From contig NZ_CVRR01000019.1 in assembly GCF_001406815.1 (NCBI RefSeq), positions 248,001 to 312,000 of the forward strand: a stretch of 64,000 nt of DNA. The letters are read 5' to 3'. Below the pieces are notes generated by a model. That model was not told where the DNA came from. It searched no databases and worked only from the letters and a program-made list of their open reading frames with translations. Within the stretch, counting starts at the first letter, position 1, and every line of letters begins with the position of its first letter. Positions 1-8,091 of the stretch are shown in pieces. Position numbers and translations under genes: made by a program. Source of the stretch: Roseburia faecis. GTDB lineage: Bacteria; Bacillota; Clostridia; Lachnospirales; Lachnospiraceae.

Positions 1-33
1 GAGGTTCGATAATGTTTCACCTACATAACTCAC
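1..33 (-). CDS. Start of sodium-translocating decarboxylase beta subunit (partial)
   Basis: Only the first 11 codons are inside the window: a GTG start at 33-31 preceded by a strong AGGAGG at about 47-42, reading MSYVGETLSNL. The frame runs off the left edge. The call rests on position: carboxyltransferase, OadG-like subunit and biotin carrier lie directly upstream on the same strand, and the missing partner of that complex is the multi-pass beta subunit that couples carboxybiotin decarboxylation to Na+ export. The sequence itself is too short to prove the family. Confidence 0.55.
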   Translation of the reverse strand, partial: MSYVGETLSNL

Positions 34-51
34 AGTGTTTTCCTCCTTGGA

Positions 52-414
52 TTAGTTTAATGTAGCGAGTAATGCACCAGATTCTACGGCATCACCAACT
101 GCTACATCGATACTTGCAACAGTTCCGTCTTCCGGAGCAACGACTGGTGTCTCCATCTTCATGATCTCAAGAACCAGGACGGCATCTCCCTTCTTTACAG
201 CATCGCCGACTTTCTTCTCAATCTTGAATACCTTTCCGGCAGCTCCTGCTTCAATCTTAATGCTTCCGGCTCCTGCTGAAGCAGCTGGTGCTGCTGGTGC
301 TGCAGCTGGCTTTGCAGCTGTACGTCTCGGTGCTGCTGCGCCGGATGTGCTTCCGGTCTCTTCTACTGTAACATCATAAACGTTACCATTTACGGTAATT
401 GTATAATTCTTCAT
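52..414 (-). CDS. Biotin carrier protein of a Na+-pumping decarboxylase
   Basis: A 120-residue biotinyl carrier. Residues 1-20 form a short N-terminal strand segment, residues 25-50 are an Ala/Pro-rich flexible linker, and residues 51-120 are a biotinyl/lipoyl domain with the biotinylation motif EIMKMETP (acceptor Lys86). In this family it ferries the carboxyl group from the carboxyltransferase to the membrane beta subunit. It starts at ATG 414 behind AGGAGG and lies between the OadG-like gene and the beta-subunit start, so it is the third gene of the operon. Its substrate class (oxaloacetate, methylmalonyl-CoA or glutaconyl-CoA) cannot be told from the carrier. Confidence 0.93.
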   Translation of the reverse strand: MKNYTITVNGNVYDVTVEETGSTSGAAAPRRTAAKPAAAPAAPAASAGAGSIKIEAGAAGKVFKIEKKVGDAVKKGDAVLVLEIMKMETPVVAPEDGTVASIDVAVGDAVESGALLATLN

Positions 415-445
415 GAATATGTTCCTCCTAAATTTTCTTTCTATC

Positions 446-1219
446 CTATCTACGATTGATGGAACGAACTACGAAATCACTGGTAGAAGTTCCGGTACTT
501 GCAGCGATTGCAGCTGCAATAACTGCGATAAGTTCAGTATCATCTGTCTGTGCTGCAACAGGGGCAGGTGCCGGTGCTGCGGCTGGTGTCTCTTCCTGCT
601 GTGGAGCCTGTCCGGCTGCTTTGGCAGCTTTCTTTTTCTCCAGATAAGGGAAGATCTTAAAGCAGGAAATAAGAAGACTGATCAGAATCAATACAGCAAA
701 TACAACTGCCATAGAAATTACAGTATTCAGTCCTGCCTTTTCCATTTTCTCACCGAGTGTATAAATCGGATCTACCGAAATGCCGGTAACATCCATGGAA
801 TAGTAATCATATACTACTTCGAAATTCACATCTTTCTTCGCGAACTTGATGGTCATATCTGTGGTAAGTGTCTTACCGGATTTGGTAACCTTAAAAGTAT
901 CGTCTTCGATCTTTTTCATTTTACCAAACTCATCCAAAGTATCCTGCCACTTTGCAGCTGCCTCAATCTGTGCCTCTGTGACACCGTAGCTTGAAGTAAG
1001 CTGATCCTTTACATCGTCCGGAAGAGTATCTGCTGTCAGTTTGTTTTCTTTGAACAACTGAGCCAGACTCTGTACCATGCCCGCATTGGTATCCATTTCA
1101 GACTGAAGATCTGAATAGGACTTTCCATTGTAATCCACGGTAGTCGGGTCTGTTCCACATGCACCAAGCATCAGAACCATCAGGATCATGCAAAGTGCAA
1201 AAGCAATTCTCTTTTTCAT
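446..1219 (-). CDS. OadG-like small membrane subunit, lipoprotein form
   Basis: A 257-residue protein with a lipoprotein signal ending in LGAC (Cys21), an extracytoplasmic domain of about 140 residues, one transmembrane helix at about 167-189, a Lys/Ala-rich cytoplasmic stretch, an Ala/Pro/Gln linker and a C-terminal helix ending RSINRR. Classical OadG or gamma subunits are only about 80-100 residues and anchor the carboxyltransferase to the beta subunit. Here the helix plus C-terminal tail matches that layout, with an extra exported lipoprotein domain in front. The start ATG follows AAAGGTG. It lies 14 nt after the carboxyltransferase and 31 nt before the biotin carrier. Confidence 0.75.
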   Translation of the reverse strand: MKKRIAFALCMILMVLMLGACGTDPTTVDYNGKSYSDLQSEMDTNAGMVQSLAQLFKENKLTADTLPDDVKDQLTSSYGVTEAQIEAAAKWQDTLDEFGKMKKIEDDTFKVTKSGKTLTTDMTIKFAKKDVNFEVVYDYYSMDVTGISVDPIYTLGEKMEKAGLNTVISMAVVFAVLILISLLISCFKIFPYLEKKKAAKAAGQAPQQEETPAAAPAPAPVAAQTDDTELIAVIAAAIAASTGTSTSDFVVRSINRR

Positions 1220-1233
1220 AAAACTTCACCTTT

Positions 1234-2670
1234 CTACTTGGTACCGTGTTTCTTTTCTGGCTCGCTTACATACTTTGTATAAAGCATTTCAAAAGCAGCT
1301 ACAAGGTATTTTCTGGTATCTGCCGGATCAATCAGACGATCCACATATCCTCTTGCAGCAGCAGATGCGGCAGAATCCTGAAGTTTTTCATAATCAGCAG
1401 CTTTCTGCTTGATCTCATCTGCACCAGCTTCCGGATACATAATCTTTGCAGCCAGAGTAGAATCCATCGCACCGATCTTTGCTCCGCTCCATGCGTATAC
1501 AAGATCTGCTCCGACAGACTTGGAATTCATAAATACATAAGCACTTCCGTAAGCCTCTCCTGTGATCAGGTTTACCTTTGCACAGGTTGCATTGGAAAAT
1601 GCGTAAGTCATTCTCGCAAGTGCCTTTGCAAGTTTCTTCTCAGAGCACATGCAGTTTTTCAATCCATTCACATTTGTAATGGTAAGTACCGGGATTGAGA
1701 ATGCATCACAGAACTGAACAAATTCAGCTGCCTTGTTGCATCCCTGCGCGGTCAGGGACTTGTCAAAGCTCTCTGCTTTCTTGCCTTCTGCATCATATAC
1801 TTCGCTGCAGTTTGCCACAGCACCGACTGTCATTCCGTTTAACTTGATCAGTCCGGTTACCATATTCCTGGCATAATCTGCCTTTGTCTCGAAGAATACG
1901 TTATTATCTGAAATCTGGGATAACAGATATCTCGGATCTCCCTTCATATTCTCCATACTCTCGCAGGCACGATTTAAATCATCTTCACAGTCATCTGTAT
2001 AGACATCTCCCTCATTGTTGCTTGGAAGCATACATACCAGCTGACGGATCTGTTCCATGATTTCATCTTCTGAACCAACGAAATCCACACATCCGTTGTT
2101 TTCACTCTGGAATGCTGCGCTGGCTGTATCACATTTTTCTGTGTTATTGCCTTCGATTGCATCCGGAGCATTTACAAACATGCGTCCTTTCTTCTCTTCA
2201 ATGAACGCGAAATCGCAAAGTGCCGGGACAACGGAAAGGCCGCCGCCACAATTGCCAAATACACCACAAATCTGAGGTACAAGACCGGAAGCTGCTACTT
2301 CCTTCGCATAAATAGTTCCAAACCCATCCAATGCATCAACCGACTCCTGAAGACGAATACCGCCACAGTCAATCAGACCGATGACAGGAGCTCCCATCTT
2401 CATTGCCATGTCATACACAGACGCAATCTTCTTTGCGTGCATCTCTCCGATGGTACCGTTTAATACGGATGCATCCTGGCTGTAAATAAATACCAGATTG
2501 CCGTCGATCAGTCCATGACCGATTACAACGCCATCTGAAGGGGTCTTTGCAGCGGTAAGATTAAAATCTGTGCTACGTGCTGTTACGAGAGAACCGATTT
2601 CCATAAAACTGTTCTCATCGACCAACTTAGCAATACGCTGAATTGCCAAGTTTTCATTGTTACTACTCAT
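1234..2670 (-). CDS. Acyl-CoA carboxyltransferase subunit (MmdA/PccB-like)
   Basis: A 478-residue carboxyltransferase with two crotonase-like halves. The N-half oxyanion glycines are seen in GNCGGGLSVV and the C-half equivalent in GEAYGSAYVFM, followed by AWSGAKIGAMD. It should move CO2 from an acyl-CoA or oxo-acid to the biotin carrier on the cytoplasmic face. At 478 residues it is shorter than typical MmdA or GcdA (about 510-590), and the C-half substrate motifs differ from standard MmdA, so I do not name the substrate. It is the first gene of the operon, start ATG behind GGAGGG, with a good promoter upstream. Downstream genes encode the gamma-like, carrier and beta subunits. Confidence 0.85.
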   Translation of the reverse strand: MSSNNENLAIQRIAKLVDENSFMEIGSLVTARSTDFNLTAAKTPSDGVVIGHGLIDGNLVFIYSQDASVLNGTIGEMHAKKIASVYDMAMKMGAPVIGLIDCGGIRLQESVDALDGFGTIYAKEVAASGLVPQICGVFGNCGGGLSVVPALCDFAFIEEKKGRMFVNAPDAIEGNNTEKCDTASAAFQSENNGCVDFVGSEDEIMEQIRQLVCMLPSNNEGDVYTDDCEDDLNRACESMENMKGDPRYLLSQISDNNVFFETKADYARNMVTGLIKLNGMTVGAVANCSEVYDAEGKKAESFDKSLTAQGCNKAAEFVQFCDAFSIPVLTITNVNGLKNCMCSEKKLAKALARMTYAFSNATCAKVNLITGEAYGSAYVFMNSKSVGADLVYAWSGAKIGAMDSTLAAKIMYPEAGADEIKQKAADYEKLQDSAASAAARGYVDRLIDPADTRKYLVAAFEMLYTKYVSEPEKKHGTK

Positions 2671-2715
2671 TTTATGCCCTCCATCTATAAAAAATAAAAA
2701 TTTCCGCTAGTTTGT

Positions 2716-2744
2716 ATTGTATCTCATTTCCCACTTCTTTTCAA
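2716..2744 (-). promoter_or_regulatory. Sigma-A type promoter of the decarboxylase operon
   Basis: On the minus strand TTGAAA (2744-2739), a 17-nt spacer and TACAAT (2721-2716). The predicted transcript begins near 2709 and gives a leader of about 40 nt before the carboxyltransferase ATG. The AT-rich stretch just upstream (to 2780) could serve as an UP element. Confidence 0.7.
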
Positions 2745-2787
2745 CATAATTTGTTAATTTTTTCACTAATTCTTTGTGACTAATTTC

Positions 2788-4014
2788 CTATTTGTCCAAC
2801 AGTGCCTCTTTCCACATAATTTGAAAAAACTTTTCAGGAGACCATTTTTTTACGGAAACCTCTGCTTTGATTTTTCCGGAGTAAATTTTCCTGCCGTTCA
2901 TACAGTAGGAAACACGTCCAAGCGTCTGCCCTTTTTTGACCGGAAGGCTTATCGGATCAGACCATACTTTCTTTATTTCAGCGGTATCCCCGTCTTTTTT
3001 CAAAAACGTCAGTTTTGTGATATCCGTATCAACATAAACCGGCAGTTTGGCATGGGTAGCCCATTCCTCGAGTGTTTCTTTCCGACAGCCCTGCGCAATC
3101 TCTATATCCGGCAGCTCCATGGATGCTTCCGATCCCCGATACAGATGATAGGCATCCATTCCGTATTGAAACAGTGTCTTTGCATCGGACCACTTATAAT
3201 TTTTGTGGTTCGGCCAGCCGCAGGCAAGAAGTGCGATTGCATAATGTCTCCCCCCTTCTTCAAGTGCAGCCACATAGCAATATCCGGCTTTGGACGTATA
3301 TCCGGTTTTTCCGGTAATCACATGATCCATCATATCCAGCAGGGCATTTTTATTGGAAACAGCATATCCGGTTCCCTCCAGGCTCTGAAATGTATGTGAC
3401 CGGGTCTGCGTCACTTCCAGAAACTGCTTGCTTACCGGAGACTTCCATGCGCAATAACTCATAATCCTGCACAGATCATATGCTGTGGTATGGTGTTCCC
3501 CCTGCTCATCCTTTGCATCCAGACCGTTCGGTGTCACAAAATGGCTGTCGGTGCACCCGATCTTCTTTGCTTTTTCATTCATAAGTGCTGCAAATTTTTC
3601 CGCAGATCCCGCCACATGTTCTGCTATTGCATATGCACAGTCATTATAGGATTCCAGCATCAGCCCATACCACAGATCCTGCATATAGAACTGTTCTCCT
3701 TTTTTCGCCCCGAGATGTACCTTCGGCTGTGATGCCGCTTTTGCGCTGAATGTGACCACTTCATCGGGCTTACATTGTTCCATCGCCACGATACAGGTCA
3801 GAATTTTTGTGGTACTTGCATTCGGCAGTGCTGTCTGTGCCTCTTTTCCATACAAAAGGCGCCCACTGTCACCATCCACCATGGCGCAGGATTTTGAATA
3901 CAGTGTCTGCGCTTCGGGTTCTTTTTGCTTTTCTGCCAAAACCGATTCGCTCATCAGACATCCGATTACCAGCAACAGACTTACTATTTTTGTGCAGATT
4001 CTTTTTTGAAACAT
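2788..4014 (-). CDS. D-alanyl-D-alanine carboxypeptidase (DacF/PBP5 family)
   Basis: A 408-residue low-molecular-weight penicillin-binding protein. A signal peptide covers about residues 1-27. The serine peptidase S11 motifs are present: STTK (Ser67-Lys70), SYN (122-124) and KTG (236-238). A C-terminal PBP5-like beta domain follows. It trims the terminal D-Ala from peptidoglycan stem peptides outside the membrane. No SD is visible ahead of the ATG at 4014; the U-tract of the scpB terminator abuts the start codon directly. No terminator was seen downstream. Confidence 0.92.
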   Translation of the reverse strand: MFQKRICTKIVSLLLVIGCLMSESVLAEKQKEPEAQTLYSKSCAMVDGDSGRLLYGKEAQTALPNASTTKILTCIVAMEQCKPDEVVTFSAKAASQPKVHLGAKKGEQFYMQDLWYGLMLESYNDCAYAIAEHVAGSAEKFAALMNEKAKKIGCTDSHFVTPNGLDAKDEQGEHHTTAYDLCRIMSYCAWKSPVSKQFLEVTQTRSHTFQSLEGTGYAVSNKNALLDMMDHVITGKTGYTSKAGYCYVAALEEGGRHYAIALLACGWPNHKNYKWSDAKTLFQYGMDAYHLYRGSEASMELPDIEIAQGCRKETLEEWATHAKLPVYVDTDITKLTFLKKDGDTAEIKKVWSDPISLPVKKGQTLGRVSYCMNGRKIYSGKIKAEVSVKKWSPEKFFQIMWKEALLDK

Positions 4015-4058
4015 AAAAAAATAACCATATACATTTTTATTCTATGTATATGATTATT
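4015..4058 (-). terminator. Rho-independent terminator after scpB
   Basis: A 14-bp stem (4045-4058 with 4020-4033, one G-U pair) and an 11-nt loop, followed on the minus strand by a run of seven T that ends at the dacF start codon. It sits between scpB (stop 4069) and dacF. Confidence 0.75.
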
Positions 4059-4068
4059 CCTGCTTCTT

Positions 4069-4638
4069 TTATACGTCCAGTTTCACATGCATCTCTTCTT
4101 CTGCTTCCTGCTTAAACTCTTCCACCTGTACCGGACTGAGTACCGGCAGATCATCGATTGAATGTACGCCGAAACTGCGTAAAAATTCTTCTGTTGTTCC
4201 GAAAAGTAACGGACGCCCCGGTGCATCAAGTCTTCCAAGTTCACACACCAGATGATATTCCACCAGTTTATTTACCGCATGATCCGATGACACGCCACGT
4301 ATTTTTTCTATTTCCATCTTTGTCACCGGCTGCTTATATGCAATAATGGAAAGCGTCTCCAAAAGAACATCGGTTAAAACCCGGCGTTTGGGCTGCTTTG
4401 CAATTTTAATCAGATATTCGTAAATTTCGGGTCTGGTGCACATCTGGTAGGCTCCATCCAGTTCCGTGATGGTAACGCCGCGTTTCTGTTCTTCCCACTC
4501 GTTTCTCATTTCATCGATCAGGTCCTTTGTTTTCTTCTGATCAAGTCCAAGAGTTCCTGCAATTTTTTCCAGTTCTACGGATTCTCCCATAGAAAACAGA
4601 ATTCCTTCTATAATTGCCTTGTATTTTTTTTCTTCCAT
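4069..4638 (-). CDS. scpB: Segregation and condensation protein ScpB
   Basis: A 189-residue kleisin-associated winged-helix protein. With ScpA it bridges the SMC heads in the chromosome-condensing complex. The two winged-helix domains are visible, with the conserved YKQPVTKMEIEKIRGV segment and the GRPLLFGTT signature. I place the start at ATG 4638 (MEEKKYKAII), which matches family N-termini. An in-frame extension to 4707 would overlap scpA and add an unrelated 23 residues. It lies 31 nt after scpA in the usual scpA-scpB order. Confidence 0.95.
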   Translation of the reverse strand: MEEKKYKAIIEGILFSMGESVELEKIAGTLGLDQKKTKDLIDEMRNEWEEQKRGVTITELDGAYQMCTRPEIYEYLIKIAKQPKRRVLTDVLLETLSIIAYKQPVTKMEIEKIRGVSSDHAVNKLVEYHLVCELGRLDAPGRPLLFGTTEEFLRSFGVHSIDDLPVLSPVQVEEFKQEAEEEMHVKLDV

Positions 4639-4669
4639 ATTTTCCGTCCATCCTGCAATACATGATAAT

Positions 4670-5419
4670 CTATGCTGCAACTTTCGAATCAATCTGGATA
4701 TCATCAAAAATATGTTCCTGCGAAATCCGTATCGTTCCCATTTTCATCAGCTCCAGAATCGCAAGAAACGTAACGATCACTTCCACTTTCGATGACTGTG
4801 CCGTCAAAAGTCCCCGGAAACTGAAATGTCTGTGTCCGGCCGCATATTTTTTCAAATCCTCCATCTTGTCTTCTAGCGATACCTCTTCTTTTTCAATCTT
4901 TCCGAATTTTGACCGCAGAGGATCAATTTTATCCTGCTGTTTTTTCATAATGCTCTCAAAAATTTCATGCAGGCGTGAAAGCGTAATGTCCGATATCAGT
5001 TCGTGGATATCAACCGGCGGTTCATACGCACGCACTTCCTCCGGAATCGTCGGCTTCTTATACATAACACGACCGGCATCCATCTGCCGGTCTTTTAGTT
5101 CATACGCCATACATTTGTACATCTTGTATTCCAGAAGCTGCTGTACCAGTTCCGCACGCGGATCTTCTTCTTCCTCTTCGCTGTCCGGATTCGACGGGAG
5201 AAGCATGCGTGATTTGATATCGACCAGTGTTGCAGCCATAACCAGAAACTCACTGAGCACCTCCAGATCCTGCCGTTTCATTTCCCGGATATACTCCATA
5301 TACTGTTCCGTGATCTCCACAATCGGAATATCATAGATATTCACTTTATTCTTTTCGAGCAGATACAAAAGCAGATCCAGCGGTCCCTCAAATACCTGGA
5401 GTTTAACGGTCAGTTCCAT
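4670..5419 (-). CDS. scpA: Segregation and condensation protein ScpA (kleisin)
   Basis: A 249-residue kleisin subunit of SMC-ScpAB. The family signature FEGPLDLLLYLLEK lies near the N-terminus, the middle is acidic and charged (EEEEEDPRAE), and a C-terminal winged helix contacts the SMC head. I choose ATG 5419 (MELTVKLQVF) because AAAGGA lies upstream at a workable distance and family members start here. The upstream ATG at 5440 has no SD. A promoter at 5448-5476 would begin the transcript just before this start. Confidence 0.95.
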   Translation of the reverse strand: MELTVKLQVFEGPLDLLLYLLEKNKVNIYDIPIVEITEQYMEYIREMKRQDLEVLSEFLVMAATLVDIKSRMLLPSNPDSEEEEEDPRAELVQQLLEYKMYKCMAYELKDRQMDAGRVMYKKPTIPEEVRAYEPPVDIHELISDITLSRLHEIFESIMKKQQDKIDPLRSKFGKIEKEEVSLEDKMEDLKKYAAGHRHFSFRGLLTAQSSKVEVIVTFLAILELMKMGTIRISQEHIFDDIQIDSKVAA

Positions 5420-5447
5420 CCCTCTCGTCCTTTCTGTCATAATCTAT

Positions 5448-5476
5448 ATTTTATCTTTATGTTGTAGAAAATGCAA
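5448..5476 (-). promoter_or_regulatory. Promoter of scpAB
   Basis: Minus strand TTGCAT (5476-5471), 17-nt spacer, TAAAAT (5453-5448). The predicted start is near 5441, about 22 nt upstream of the chosen scpA ATG. This supports the downstream ATG as the true start. Confidence 0.55.
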
Positions 5477-5500
5477 GGACAATTTACTATATTTAGTGTT

Positions 5501-7054
5501 TTACAGAAGAGGGGCAAACAATTTCAATGCTCCCATAAATGTACGCACAAGAAACGATTTTCTTTGAAATTCCTCCAGGGTCACTTCGTGGCTTTCCGCA
5601 AATGTTTTTAACGCATCTTCTTTTACCTGCAAAACTGCCCGGGTACGATACATCCAGACGCCACATTCAAAATGCAGACACAGACTGCGGTAATCCATAT
5701 TTACCGTTCCCACGGTTGCCTGTACATCATCCGACACAAAACATTTTGCATGGATAAAACCTGGCGTATATGTGTATATTTTCACTCCGTTTTTGATCAG
5801 ATACGGGAAATTCGACTGTGTCAGGAAATACACCAGTTTCTTATCCGGAATTCCCGGTACAACCAGACGCACATCCACGCCGGATTTTGCCGCATTTACA
5901 AGTGCCGTACGCATCTCGGATCCGATGATCAGATACGGAGTAAAGATGTAAAGATATTTTTTTGCCCTGCTGATGATATTCAGATATACATTTTCGCCGA
6001 CATCTTCGTGATCCAGTGGAGAATCGGTATACGGCTGGACGAATCCTTTTTCATCTGCATGGATTTTTTCCTGCAGCCTGTGTTTTTCCATGGAAGTTGC
6101 CCGATAAAATGTATAATCACTTTCTATTTTCAAAATATAATCCCACAGTTCCAAGAACATGCTTGTAAAACTCCAGACACATTCTCCGGTCAGACGGATT
6201 GCCGCATCCTTCCAATACCCAAAACGCACTCTGGCATTGATATACTCATCCGCCAGGTTCATTCCCCCGGTATAGGCAACCTTTCCGTCAATCACCGTGA
6301 TCTTCCGGTGATCCCGGTTATTCTGGATAATTGACATCAGTGGGCGAAATGGCTGGAAACAGGCACATTTGATTCCCTTTTCCTGCAGATAACAATAATA
6401 TTTATTCGGCAGTGTCTGGATACATCCGATTCCATCGTACATAAATCGCACATCCACACCCTCTTTTACTTTCTGTGCCAGAATTTCAACAATTGCATCC
6501 AGCATCTTTCCAGGCTCTGCAATAAAATACTCCAGAAAGATATAAGATTTTGCTGTTTTTAAATCTTCCAGAAACTGCGGATACATCTCTTCTCCGCAGC
6601 AATAATACTGTGTATCCGCCTCCCTGTACACCGGATACCCCGCATAACGGGTAAGATACTGCGCCTGCTGTCCGGCAGAATCATCCTCTGCCCTTAAAGC
6701 AGACATCACATCATCAGAAGGAGAACTGTATGCCCGTATCCTGCTGCTGACCACGTCCATCTTCATACGGGTCCGTTTTGTCAGTCCCGGACGGCCAAAT
6801 AGATAGTATGCCGGAATTCCGAACAGAGGAAGTGCCAGTATCAGAAAAATCCAGGAAGTTTTATATGTGGAACGCATATCCCTGCTGGAGACAAACAATG
6901 CAAGCACAATGGATGCAATTTTAAACAATGCATCTACCATGGAACTGTATACGGTCGCACTGTACAACAGATAGACAAACCAGCTGAACTGCAATATAAT
7001 AATCAATCCTCCAAGGACAAGTTTACTGAAGAGTTTATTTAATATTCGTTTCAT
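5501..7054 (-). CDS. cls: Cardiolipin synthase
   Basis: A 517-residue membrane enzyme that joins two phosphatidylglycerol molecules into cardiolipin. Two or three N-terminal hydrophobic segments (to about residue 75) precede two phospholipase-D-type catalytic domains. The HKD motifs read HRKITVID and HAKCFVSD. The start is ATG 7054 behind AAAGGAGG; the frame is open upstream but without SD support. It lies 55 nt after the S8 protease gene on the same strand, possibly co-transcribed. No terminator was seen after it. Confidence 0.93.
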   Translation of the reverse strand: MKRILNKLFSKLVLGGLIIILQFSWFVYLLYSATVYSSMVDALFKIASIVLALFVSSRDMRSTYKTSWIFLILALPLFGIPAYYLFGRPGLTKRTRMKMDVVSSRIRAYSSPSDDVMSALRAEDDSAGQQAQYLTRYAGYPVYREADTQYYCCGEEMYPQFLEDLKTAKSYIFLEYFIAEPGKMLDAIVEILAQKVKEGVDVRFMYDGIGCIQTLPNKYYCYLQEKGIKCACFQPFRPLMSIIQNNRDHRKITVIDGKVAYTGGMNLADEYINARVRFGYWKDAAIRLTGECVWSFTSMFLELWDYILKIESDYTFYRATSMEKHRLQEKIHADEKGFVQPYTDSPLDHEDVGENVYLNIISRAKKYLYIFTPYLIIGSEMRTALVNAAKSGVDVRLVVPGIPDKKLVYFLTQSNFPYLIKNGVKIYTYTPGFIHAKCFVSDDVQATVGTVNMDYRSLCLHFECGVWMYRTRAVLQVKEDALKTFAESHEVTLEEFQRKSFLVRTFMGALKLFAPLL

Positions 7055-7109
7055 CTGTCTCCTCCTTTGGTTCTCATAAAATGTCACCGACAGGCTTTTA
7101 GAGAGTATT

Positions 7110-7976
7110 TTATACCAATGCCAGCAAATTATCAACATCAAGAACGCCCCACGCCATGGACATTCCCGTTTCTTTCCGCGCCGATTCATATAATTTCAGT
7201 TTCAGTTCTTCCGGCCGCAGCTTTGGATTTTTCTGTAATGCAAGTGCCAGCGCCCCGCATACGACAGGGGTTGCCATAGAGGTACCACTTTTTCTGGAAT
7301 ATAGTGCTCCGTGATGATCCAGACTTACAATATTCGTCCCCGGTGCTAAAATTTCCGGCTTCATAATACAGCATCCGGTCGGACCACTGCCACTGTAGCC
7401 ACCACGCCTTTCCCCCGGAGAACTCCGGTCATCACTTGCCCCCACCGTAATCACTTTTCTCGAAATACCGGGAGCCGTGACTGTCCCGGCTCCCGGTCCA
7501 TTATTTCCGGCCGCTGTGACAACCGTCACGCCATCATCCCACAGCTGTTCTAAAAGTTCCATAATCTGCTTCTGCTCACGGTCGAGTGCCCCCGGAAGAA
7601 ATCCTACGGAAAAATTCAGAATCCGAATTCCCAGTTCTTTATGATGTGCAAGCACCCATTGCAGGCCACGAATCACCCGCTCCGTCTGTCCTCCTCCATC
7701 CTTCCCGAGGACTTTCAGCGCAATCAGCTGTGCCTGCGGTGCCATTCCCTTCATTCTGCCATTCGCACACAAAATTCCGCCAACATGTGTTCCGTGTCCA
7801 TTGTCATCATAACAGGCTCGTTTCATTGCCACAAAATCCAGAAATCCAACCACATTCTGCCGCAGATCCGGATGCAGATAAACGCCTGTGTCCAGTGTCA
7901 CCACCCGGATATTTTTCCCCGTGTAACCCATACGATATACATTCTCTGCATGTACAAGCTGTTTGACACGATTCAT
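7110..7976 (-). CDS. Subtilisin-like serine protease (S8), unexported form
   Basis: A 288-residue peptidase S8 with the complete triad: Asp29 in DTG, His61 in HGTHVGG and Ser233 in GTSMATP, plus oxyanion Asn158 in AAGNNGP. There is no signal peptide and at most about 25 residues of N-terminal extension, so it resembles intracellular, minimal subtilases rather than secreted pre-pro enzymes. The start ATG has GGAG 8 nt upstream. It follows the pnp terminator and precedes cls. Its physiological substrate is unknown. Confidence 0.93.
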   Translation of the reverse strand: MNRVKQLVHAENVYRMGYTGKNIRVVTLDTGVYLHPDLRQNVVGFLDFVAMKRACYDDNGHGTHVGGILCANGRMKGMAPQAQLIALKVLGKDGGGQTERVIRGLQWVLAHHKELGIRILNFSVGFLPGALDREQKQIMELLEQLWDDGVTVVTAAGNNGPGAGTVTAPGISRKVITVGASDDRSSPGERRGGYSGSGPTGCCIMKPEILAPGTNIVSLDHHGALYSRKSGTSMATPVVCGALALALQKNPKLRPEELKLKLYESARKETGMSMAWGVLDVDNLLALV

Positions 7977-8025
7977 ATTTCAACTCCGAACTTTTCGAAT
8001 CATCGCCTTTTTCTTTCATGGTATG

Positions 8026-8050
8026 AAAAAAGGGCCGCATGGTGCGGCCC
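8026..8050 (-). terminator. Terminator of pnp
   Basis: A perfect 8-bp GC-rich stem (8043-8050 with 8032-8039), TGG/CCA loop, followed on the minus strand by six T. It lies 42 nt past the pnp stop codon. Confidence 0.88.
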
Positions 8051-8091
8051 CTGAAGTACATCTTTCATGGATCTTAATTCTGTACGGTATT

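Noticed and set aside
413-994. A 193-codon plus-strand frame over the OadG-like gene
   Set aside because: Cys- and Leu-rich antisense sequence without SD, opposite a clearly coding lipoprotein gene.
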